DNA of 64,000 nucleotides from Branchiostoma floridae. Lineage: Eukaryota > Chordata > Leptocardii > Amphioxiformes > Branchiostomatidae. The notes beneath the pieces were generated by a model. That model was given only the letters and a program-made list of their open reading frames with translations. It ran no database searches and had not been told where the DNA came from. The position numbers and the translations under genes are program-made. How positions within the stretch are numbered: position 1 is the first letter of the stretch; each line of letters begins with the position of its first letter. Positions 35,601-47,600 of the stretch are shown one piece after another. The DNA lies in NCBI RefSeq assembly GCF_000003815.2, contig NC_049980.1, positions 20,131,743-20,195,742 of the forward strand. Reading direction: 5' to 3'.

Positions 35601-38600
35601 CAATGTTCATCAGCTATATCCTCAATACAATGCTAAATGCCCACTTATTTTACTGAACAGTAATGAACAGCATTTAAGATGTGTTGTGCCTTTGCTGCAC
35701 AAGTGCACCTTGCTTTTTAAGAAGATGATAACGAAAATGAAAGTTAGCATTTCATTTTTGTTGCATTCTCAAAACTAGCTTAAAAAGGCTCAATTACTTC
35801 AGTATCCTTCTTTAATCGTATAATAACCAACTTGTACCTCTGTGATCCCCTCAGATCAAAGAGGTTCGTGAGTGGAAGGAGCAGTTGTTAGACCAGAGGC
35901 GGCTGGCCATGGATGAGAAGCTGGAGAGAGCAGAGAGGAAACGACTGCTGCAGCTCCAGGCTGTGGTCAGGAAGGCACAGGAGGAGGAGGCAAAGGTGGG
36001 ATGCAAAACGTTATCATGATGAGAAAATTTTTCATTGGTGTACGTTATTGTGGATTTAGTGTAATTTCTACATAAAATGTATCTTGTTTTGTTGATATTT
36101 ACTCAAGTATGTATTTTGAGATACAACACTATATAGAAGATTTTAGGAATCATTTATGAAACTGGAAACTGTCCATGGAAACCATTTTGATTTAATAGCA
36201 CAAACTTAGTTAGCACAAACTTAAGGTAATTGAAGTGATTTCTAACCAGTCTATTATCTTTCTTGTAGGCTAATGAAATTGCTTTCATCAACACTCTGGA
36301 GGCACAGAACAAGCGACATGACATCATGACTCGCTACCAGCTGGTGGAGTCAAGACTACAGGAGCTGCTGGTAGGTGATCACTTTATACACTAGCATTGC
36401 CCCCTACCAACTTTAATCAGAATTGCAACCACAAGCAGTATCACTAGTGCATATACATTATACTACACTACACTAAAACTTTGTCCCTACCTGCTGGATT
36501 TCTTCCCACTTCGCATACATAGTGAACTCCATTCCAATTTTAGTTTTACGTTTCAATACAATTCAATCAGGTACAAGACTGATGAATGGACAATCTGTGA
36601 TTGTTCCAATAACAAGCAATGAACAGTGTTGATTCCTTCATCCGTATAGGATATGCGTCAGAAGAAGCAGGAAGAGAAGGCAGCTAAAGAAGAAGCGGTG
36701 CAGGAACGTAGGAAGGCGCTGGAGGCCGAGCGACAGGCTCGTGTTCAGGAGCTCATCAACAAACGGGAGGAACAAGAGGCCAGGATCGAACAACAGAAAC
36801 TAGAAAAGGACAAGGCTAGGGAGAAGGCAACCAGAGAAAGGGCCAGGTAGATGTAGACGGATTATTTCAGGATAGTTGTTTTATTGTTGCTAATATGTAA
36901 TGCATCATTCATAGATTTCAGACCCTTATGGCACATAGGGATGGAAGTTTTCAATGGCTTGCTGTTTCAGTAGTAGGGTATATCTTTACAGGAAGGGCTG
37001 GCTAGCCTGTCCCCTAATTTAACGTTCCTCCTTGAACACGGGACCCTCATTTTACATCCTTATTTAGTGCATACAATATATTTATTGTACCTGGTCTCCA
37101 ATAGCTTTTCTGTAGGCAAAGCCACATTGCATTACTACTAACTTTTGGATCACTCTTCTCTCCAATTAAGATGACTGCTTTACCTTTCCTTACCATGCCT
37201 TATTTCAATGGTTTACAGAGAACGTGAGCAGAGAATGATCGCCCTGAATGCCGCCCAGCAAGCCAACCTTGAAGAGCTGCAGAAGAAAATACAAATGAAG
37301 GTAGCCTGTATTGCCAACATTTTGATGTGCACAACATTATTGTCACATGTAATTATTTCTGCAATGTGTTTGTTCACTATTATGTTCTCTGGTTTTATGT
37401 TAGGGGCATGTACCTTGAACCCGCCCATGAAGACCACCAAAATGGGGACAAATAAATGGTTTATGTGGACAGGTGGTCGTCACACTGACATTTTAGTATC
37501 TGTTACAACTTGTTTCACATCTTTATGATAGACTGTCGCATCAATAGTTAGGTAGATGGCCAAATGTCTCATCCAACGTTAAAGTCTGTCTCATGGTTTC
37601 TGCTCAGCACGACGAGAGCAGCCGCCGACACCTGGAGCAGCTGGAACAGCGCCGAGAGAAGGCAGCTGACATGAGCACCCTGAAGCACCTGACAGGTGGG
37701 GAGGACGACACTCCTCAGTCGGTGCCGTACGAACAGAAGAAAATCTGCAGCCTCTGTACAGTTGTGGTAAGGAATGCTCACCCTGAGGCATGGTCTATTT
37801 CCTCTTATGACTTTTCTGACATATTGTACTTAGTGATGGACTTTTAAGATCGACAGATGCCTACTTATACTTACTTGTAGTGAGGCTAGAAAAACCATTA
37901 AACAGTTGTTTGGCATGGAGAGTTGTGGGAATGTAAATGCTATATGAAAGTGGAACACTTGCCAAAGTGAAATCTCATCTAGTGTTTTCAAAGATTTTAT
38001 CTTCTAGTGTTAATCCCATTCAATTGTAGTAGTACTATACTGTGTAACTACAGGTAGTTGAAGTTCTGATACAAATTGATAGGGGGCATTACTAGTCTAT
38101 GTATGGAGTGACCAGGGCCCAATAAGCAGCTTCAATACCACTGGTGTATTCCACCTGATGGGTATTCAGGATACAAATGTCATGTGATGAAAGATTCCAT
38201 GAGATCCAAAATTCTCCAGAATGAAATTGACTTAATACCTTTCAATGGGTCAAAACTGTTAATGGCTATTCTGGAATGCAGAACCAGCCAACATGTGCTT
38301 CAAAGGCCTTCTTGATCATTTTATGAATCTTGGCTAATTGACTAACAAGTTTAGTGTATACTGTAAGTTCATTTGTTTCTGTGGTGACTTGGTTTTCTAA
38401 TAATAGAAGTTATTTCATGGTGTTGCAAGCAATACATGGGAATTGCATTTAAGAATTTCCAGCATGTAGGAAAAGGCACTTGAACATGTTGTATTATCAT
38501 GGCAGTTTCCATACTAAGTTATGTTGAGGCACCTCATCTGCACTGCATGATTCAAGTACACTACTATGAAAAAGTCCATAGCTACAATGTATATGCACTA

Positions 38601-41600
38601 TGAAGTTACACAACTCATTGATGTGCACAATTAGTAGTATCATTGATTGACTATCAAAGTGTACCAGATTGTTCATGGATGTTCTTGAATAATGATCACA
38701 TTTGAACTTCTGCCAGAGACCGTTTCAAGCATACAATTAAAAAGTGATGTTTCATCCAGTTGTTTTTTACCTTTAGATTGCATCAGAAGTGCACCTGTGG
38801 AGTCATCTGAAGGGTAAGAAACACCAGGAGGCCATGTCTGAACAGATGGAGGGGAAAATGTTATCAGAGGAAGAAATGGTAAATCCAACTTACAAACTCA
38901 CCCACACTCATTATCCACTCATTATGTCGTTTGTTGCATTTAGTAGTTCAGCCTACATGTGCAAGCATCCTTAACCATCTCCCTGCTAAGGTACACATTT
39001 GGCACCAGATTTGTATTGGTTACAGGCTTGCAGCATTAGACAGCAGGAGAGGGTTAATGCTTGATTAACAGCAATTTTAGTCTTGTGGGTTGGCACATTG
39101 ATAATCTTCTGGATGTCTTGATTTCAACTCAAGCAATAGCTTCATCAGCTTGGTAGGGCATTATAAAATAAGTTTCTTATTACACAACTATATAGACTTA
39201 AACCTTGCAACAAGTGGTAGTAGAGTTGGTTAGGCCCTAAAAGTCAAACAAGCAGCCACCAACCTGCAACAAGCTAGAGTTAATACACATTTGATTGAGG
39301 AGGGAAGGAAGAAGAGATGCTCATCCATCGTGATAATGTTGGCCAAGTATTTTCAAATTGTGTGATAAGAACCTTACTTTTCTACCTTTTAAAGTTGTAA
39401 AATCACCCAAGCATTGCTCCAGAAGTATGAAAGGTCCTGTGTATGGAGAATCCTCAGTCATCAAACCTCTGCAGATAAGATAACCCAACACACCTGTCAG
39501 TATGACTAGGGGTCTACCCAGGATTGCTTGACTGAAAGATGCATAAAAGCATTGCTCTATCTGCTATCTAGAATCCCTTAAGCTTTGCACATTAGGCTAT
39601 GACTTGCTTACCTCAGTTTTAGCAGAATCCTTTTTTAACACTATCAACATTTTCTGTGTAGCAAACCTTCTCATTGAAGTACATCAAAGATGCCCTGGAG
39701 GAGGGAAATGACATGAGTGCTGAACAGGAGAAGGAGCGGCAGAAAACACTGAAGAAACGTGCCAAAAAACTACGCTCAAGAATGGCAGCCAGGTGTGTTT
39801 CGTTCACTTGTACTTGTCATTATCTTTCTTAAAGTATGAGGGCTGTCTCCAGAACCCTTCCCTCCATCTTGGGATGAAAGTTGCTTGTGGGGACCGACAA
39901 AATACTTCACCTTCTGTCCCTGTGGATGGACAAAAACCTTGATATCATGACATTTAGAAAACACATCTTCACCACAATAGCACGCCTTTTATCCTCACTG
40001 TCCCTAAAATGTCTCTGATGACTATTCACTAGAATTTTTAAGCTACACCCTAACAAACTTAAAGTTTTTTGTATTTTTTTAACATCTGCACCTTTACCAA
40101 AAATATGTAAATCAAGTCCTGTCTGAGTATGCAGCAATTTTATGACCTTCAAATCAATAAGAAACATGCTGTTTCTGTTGATGTTCTTTTTTATAGTGGT
40201 TTGGAAATATGGTACAAATGTATGAACACATTCATTTTAATGCTATCAAGTCTAATGTCAAGCCCAGTTTATGTTAGAAAGTTGTAACACAAGACACAAG
40301 AGGTAAATGAACATTATTTCTTGTGATTTGATTTAATTTTGTACCCGGTGCATTGTCATCACAAATAACAAAAAGGTGAAAATAATCATACAATCATCAT
40401 TTCAATTTTATTAGAAATAAACCAACGGTTGAGAGACATTAAGATTATGGTCATTTTTTACACAGTAGCTATCATTGAAGGGAAGCTGTTAATTGGATTT
40501 TACTCTATAATCTCTCTAAATCCATATTTTAATTTTTCTATCTAGATGTAAATGTTATTACTGATCAGAGGTAGTTCTTTTACAATCCTTTTATTACAAT
40601 TATAGCCAAAAGTCCAGTATTTTACGATCACCAAAAATTCATCACATTTGTTGTATGATATGTTTAGTACGGTCACAGCAAATTGAGGGTATTCTCGGAC
40701 AGTTGTAGAAGGTTGTTGCACAAGGTTGTCAGGGATCCTTGTCGACGGTCGTTTCTGTCATGGCCGTGCTGAAACCTCTACGACACAAAGAATGGTAAGG
40801 GACGTGTGTGACTGTACCTTAAGTGAATAGAGAAAGGAAATGTTTGTGGCCATGATTGGCCCATTCATTGGAGCAGCCACGGCTGGCTGATTTCTCTGCA
40901 GGCACATTAGCAGCCTTTAAACTTGCCATCGATCAGATGTGCAGGAAATTGGTCGAGCTGATCCATCCTGATTCCTCGGGCCTCCGACCTGTCCGTCAGG
41001 CAATCTGTCTTGGCGAAAATGTCTGCGGGAACAAATAAGCCAATTTCAGCGCCTTGTGTCATGATTAGGCAGATCAATAGAGCTAATTAAGTCTTGAAAA
41101 ATCAATCTGATCAATATTTTCAATCAGCTGCACAATGTCAGATGGATGGCTTAATTAATTGCGGTGTACGTGGCCTCGTTTGTCTGCAGGGGACGAGAGT
41201 ACGAGAGCGTCCACGGTGGCAAGTTACCGAACCCCGACTCCACACACAGAGCAAAGTAAGTAGTCTTTGTTACATCGACCACACTCTGTCACAGCGGCTG
41301 GAAGTGAAAATTTATTTAGATTTCTCTTCTTTTTCTTACATTGTCTTTCTGACACAACATTGTCTTCCAGCTCAGACTTAAAAGGATGCTATCACACAAG
41401 AGTTTTGTACACTGCAAACACATTCGAAAGTTCATACAAAAAAACAACAGAATTTGCAAACTTCTTTTTACGTAAGCTATCATGAACATAGCATTGTCTT
41501 CCAAATCCAACCAAAACTTAAGAGTCAGATGCTGTCACACAATGATTTAACACACTGTATATGCTGCAGCCCAAATTTTGCAAACTCACAAAAACTTGCA

Positions 41601-44600
41601 ATACCTGAAAATTTACAGCCAGTTGCTACATGTAAATGTATGACAAGCTATTATTATATATTGTTGGAAAACAAAGAATCATGTTCCTGACACTTCAAGA
41701 CGAAGTTGTCAGTCAGGTTTAAGTGTTGTCATACCGGCGAAGTTCCTGGGATGGTGTCTAACATTGATTTTGTTGGATCCTCGCGGCAGACCATGACAAA
41801 AGGTTATTGGCAGGTCAATGGGGGCAAACACATTTGTATCGGAAAAGCTGACGGCTGCCAGGGGGAAAATGATTCCGCTTCTGTCCTACAGTAAATTTCC
41901 TATTGCAAATCATATTACCCAGGCAACAAATCTAGTTACCATCTCAGGTCCAGACTTTATTACCTGATTTTATTTGCTGGCCCCCATTGATTGCACCCTG
42001 CTCTGAGGTCATCACTCCTTCACACTGTCTGGTTGTTTGGTGCTGCTACCTCTTCTGACACCAGTCCATGGGCAGCTCACCGTAACAAGCTCCTTCATTT
42101 TCCATCATACACAAGGACAGAAAACGATGATCCATAGTTCACACACAATCACACCTGAAGTGAAAGTGTTTCAGGGGAATAAAATAAAATGCTTGACAAA
42201 TATCATTGAGTTAATAGGAAGGGTTCTCAGAACACCAACATGACACCTATTCATGGTCAACCCACTATCACATGCTCTGTCAATTTTTTTATCTACCTTA
42301 CACTTATACACTGACAAAATAATTTGTAGTTCAGTCAATCACACACAACTGCACCAAATCTGAAATAGTTTCACTGAGATGACAAATTCCATCTAGACTT
42401 GATAGAAACCATTGAATTTCACATAACACAGAATATGACACCAGTCCACAGTCTTTCCTACACCGCGTTCTCTGTCATTTTCTTTCACCCTATACACAAC
42501 GACACAAGAAAATAATCTGTAGTTTACAAACAGCCATACCAAATGTGAAAGAGTTTCTGAGTTGACAAATTTCATTAGACTCCATAGAAAGTGTTCACGG
42601 AACACCAATATGATGCTATGTGTAAGATGTGGCACCTTGGCGCTGTTTGCAGTGCTTATTGCCTGTTGTTTTGGGTAGATAATAAGTTGGAAATTTCTTA
42701 TCATCCGTACTGAATCTGGGACAATTTGATACTCAGCCCAGGTAACCAGATTAGGGAGACATAAGCCATAACTCTACAGCTTCTAATTTGAATAGCAATC
42801 CTGGATCAAATTAGGTTTCTAACCTTTGATCGATTGCAGATAAATGTTGATCTTCTTCAGGAGAAAGTAGGGATGACTTTGATGTTCACCTGCAAGTGCA
42901 TAAAGGCAGCGTGTTTCTCTCTAATCTATGGGGTGTCTATTTTGATGCATTGCTTTAGTACCGGCCCTGTCATTTTTGTCAGAAGATACATTTTTGGCAG
43001 GAAATAAAGGACATTAACGATATTGTGGTGTTGATGGCCAAGTGATATTAAAGCTAGGGGACACTGGATAAAAAGTCACAGGTTTTGTTCCTGGCAACTC
43101 AGGTGTTGTGTCTTCAGAAAGGCACTTTCTCAGGCCACCCAGGTGTAAATGAGTATCTGTTGGGAAGGTAAAAGATGATAAAAGGAGAGGGATGGGCTTT
43201 AGTATCATGCAAGTGTCAAGACACAGCGGATTGATTACCCACTGCTTCTACGGCCTGTACAAGGATGTGGGACTACTTTCAGTTTTTCAGTCTTCAACTT
43301 TACCAACTGTTCCACAAAGAAGCCTTAAGGACATACTAAGTTTATTATGTAGATAGAGACCTAACTCTTATTGGTATGCAAAATAAAGATCTAAGATCTA
43401 CAATAGGAGTCTGTTTTATCATCTAGTATCAATGATATACATGTACTGTGTCATTTTGCAGTAGTAACATTTCAAGTGTGAAACAAAATGCAGAACTTTT
43501 TCTTGAATCTTCCCAGATTAAAGTCAGATAAGAGAAGGTAATGAATGTGACAATTCGCCCCCCTCAAGTACATGATTGTAGACTTGACTTTTTTACTTTT
43601 AGAAATTACTTTTGTTTTTGTATTCTGCGAGGATATCGCACAAGTTGTTTCAGCAATATATGTGATAAAGGTTCTTGCTTCTCAAGTCGCTCAGCAGCTG
43701 TGAGAAACAAAAGCATATAGAACATTTAAGAATTCACAAAACCTGGGACAAAAATGGTTGAGTTGCAAATTGTAAGATCAACAATGATTACTGGCTGCTT
43801 CCTGTGAGCTGTCTGAGATCAATACTTCCCATTTGCACAAATGGTGGTCATCACAGCGGCGCATACACACGGCAAATTGCCTCCCTTCCTCACAGCTCCT
43901 GATTATTTGTGGCGCAACAAAGATGGCAACATCATCTTTCACCGACGTGTCAGGCACACTTTGTTCGGCATCGAATCCGGCACGTACATACACAAAATGT
44001 AGGTTGAGCTCTCCACCATAATCAGCTGCAGTAATTTTCCCTCACTGGAATGAATGCTCTGTATTGATTGAAAAATTAAGTTAGTTTTATTAGTGGTGGA
44101 TGTGAGATTGTTCTCGCCGGTTGGTGTCCTCTCTGGAGTGATAGATTAAAATGGTAAGCTGGATATTTTGGGTTTGTATAAAGTGTTGCACCGAGGATGA
44201 TTGGATTTGCTATGTCATATCTACAATAGACATATTTGCTGTGGGAAAAGACTATACCTTGCTGAAATGAAAAGTGACCTAAGTTTTGGAGATGTAGGAA
44301 TACACAATCTTTGTAAACATGTGTTCTATGAACATTTGTTAGTGAACAGAATGGAGGACTTATCAACAGTTTTGAGTGTGGAATATCATATCAGTTGTAG
44401 TAACTAGTAGTCGTGTAGTTAGTAATACATGCAAAATGCATATCCCAGTATTCCTGCCTTGGTGTTCATTGGGACAGGGGAGACCAAGATATTGAGCAGT
44501 AAAAGGTGCAAAAGGATGTTTGGAATTTTTGATCCCCCTGAAATACCTCTGAATCTACATTTTCAGAGGCAAGCTTAAAGTGAAGATATTGAAATTCACA

Positions 44601-47600
44601 CACACACACACACACAGTTTTATGCAACTTGGTCATTTCATCGAATGTTTTATTTGCAATATTACAAGTAATTATGCCCTCAGCAGCTGACAGAAATTTT
44701 CTGGCAATACCTTGCTGTGGTGGTGCCAGGATTCAGTCATGGTTTCCGTGACAAGGACAGCCTATGTTTAGAATGCACCACACCACATACACAGCACTCC
44801 CGAGTTACAGGATCCATTTTGCTGCTGTGTTTAACCTTCCCCTTGCTGAGTCATGCTGGAACCACCCACTGCAGGGGGAGGTTAATTCCTGAGTAGGATG
44901 TTTTTACCTTCATCTATGCTTCCATTCTTAGTCTTACTATTATAGATTGTTACCTATAGGGAGTTTTTTTTTACAATCTATCAACAATCAATCTTTAAAT
45001 AAAAAGGGTACATTAGAAAATAACTTTGCATGATTTTGTTCAAAAGCAGGTGTAAGTATATTGAGTAAGTTGTCGTAAAATTGACTTATTAAGAATTGAA
45101 ACACTGTATTTCTGATAGATTTTATCAAGTATGAAAGGTGTTAAACAGGAGGAAGGCTATTCATATTAAGTGTTTACAAACAAATTCAGACAAAACTGTT
45201 TCTATCTGAGAGGGATGCAATGTCATAGCTACAGTAATGTTTCCTACATGCTGTATCAAAAATGGTGTCAGAGCTTTCCACTAGTTCCAGGGAGCCTCTG
45301 ACACTAAGATGAACTGAAAATCAAACATGTGGAAAGTCACCAAAGCCAGTTCCTTTTATGTACTAGTACATGTGGAACACCTGGCTGTCTCCCGGACCCA
45401 TCCATTCTGGGACAGAAATGTGCTTGTTGGGATGGACAAATATTTTATCCCACCTGTCAAAAAGATATAAACTTCATGATATGAAACTGATGAGATTGTA
45501 TTTTTGTAACAACAACACAGGCATCCAAACAATCTTCAGGATGAAAAAAATTTAAAGCTGGAGACAGCCATGGGAAACACCTGAACATACATGCAGTTAC
45601 CTGACTTGTACTGCCAAGTCTCCATCTCTTATTTATACATGGACATGTAATGGTAGACTGTAGTACTTTAATTTATGTCATACCTGTGACGCGAAAACGT
45701 TCGGTACGGGTGTTCCAAACCGGGTGATAACTTTCCGTATCAGATGGGCTCTAAGTTGTATCACACGGGCTCCATTCAAATAAATTGAACTATTTCGAGC
45801 AGGACGAATGTGGCGCAGTCGAAAATTCGAATACCGGATTCTGACGTTGGAACATTACTGTTGTAACACTTTTTGTTCGTGGGCACCAAATTTGTTCAAC
45901 TTCAAAACATGGGTTTTCTCAGGTGGGTATGACCTAAATAAGATACAACACGGTGTATTCCGCATCATCCTCGGTCCCAGCCCTCCCGCGGGTCGGATCA
46001 CCCTTCGGCCGACGGGCGATCCGACCCGTGGTCGGGCTGGTACCTCGGGTGATACGGAATACACCGTGTTGTATTCTATATGTATACAAAAACGTCTATT
46101 GTTGAAAGTGTTACTTAAAAAGCTCTGTGGCTCATGTACCTTCTGAGTGCTGATATACTGGCAGGTACGTGTACTGTAACTTTTCCAGTGATTTTATTTT
46201 GTCAGTTTTTGCTGTGACCACTCCACCATGAATTCATTCGATACATGTAACGTTACATGTACCATGAATACATGTTTTTATCATATCACTGTACAGCAGA
46301 GTTGCTTCAACTGCAGATTTCAGATAAAACGACAGCCTCCTTTTTTCTCCTATGGTGAATTAAAACCACCGTGAAAGTAAATGAGTTTACAGTACTTGCT
46401 CTCCACACAATTTCAAGGCTGTAGCGGCTACATAACAGATGACAAGAGCACTAGATGATGGTAGAATGTGCCTTGTGATGGCTGTGCCACTGTGGCACAA
46501 TGCACATCCACCTTGTGCCTGATGGCACTTTGTCACACCCTCACCATGCAGCGCTGTCAAAGCCTTCCGTCAATGGCTGGAAATGAGACATCTCTCCCTT
46601 TGATGGATAGCTCATCACCGGGATGCCACCCTAAATGGGAATGCAATTTGCTAAGTACCCATTTGGGCCGAATGTCGGCAAATAGAAATCAGAACGTTTG
46701 TAACTGATTTTTTTTCAAGAGTTGATAGTTCATAAATTGTTGGCGATGATGGCATGTTCTCCCCCCGTAGATTTATGTCAGAATCTTAACCTGCGGCATG
46801 TGATTTCTTTGTTCTCAATCTTCTGGCTTACTGCCTTGCCAATTTGGTTCTTGGAATATTGCCACTGAAAAAAAATTATAGATTTGATAGTATCAGTTTA
46901 GACAAATTTGTGTCACTCCCAACTCTATAGTCTATGTGGGGAGTATCTTGATTCTAACAAAGATTTAATGGTTGTATGAACCAGATTCTATTGTTATGTG
47001 ATTATAAGGGCTATGGTATTTGCTTGCTAAGGATATGTAGTAGCAACTTTCATTTTTTAGTATTCACAAAAGTCTAATTGCTTTTAACAATTTTGCTACT
47101 TTGTAAGTTTTGCCTTGTATTCAATGCTACATGAAAGTGTGTATTACTAGTATGTATGTAGTCACATATTGCTTCCCAGGTTTTGCCTTTTGGACTACTT
47201 GCAAAAAATTCTATTTTGTGATTTGTGTGATTTCGCATTTACAATGTACTTCCTTTTACATGTATTAGCAGCCCTCAAATCAACATGGGGATGTTGTATT
47301 TATGTTTGAACTACTTGAATGTGGAAAGCTCTCTCCTATGGAAAATTGTTTGTGTCGGGAAAGTGGCCCACTCTCTCCAGTTCCATTAGATTATTAAGTA
47401 GTAGAATAGTAGGGACGATGTGCAAAAGTTATTTTTAGTCTTAACAGTTATGCAGTTGTGACAATTAGATGGGAGCACTCATAAGATAGATTTAGATAGA
47501 TTTAGCACAACAAGTTGAGGGTATTGTTGGAAGAGTTATAGGTGTTCTGTACAAAATATTCTATGAAAGATAAAAAAGTACAAGGATGTGACTGCACTAC

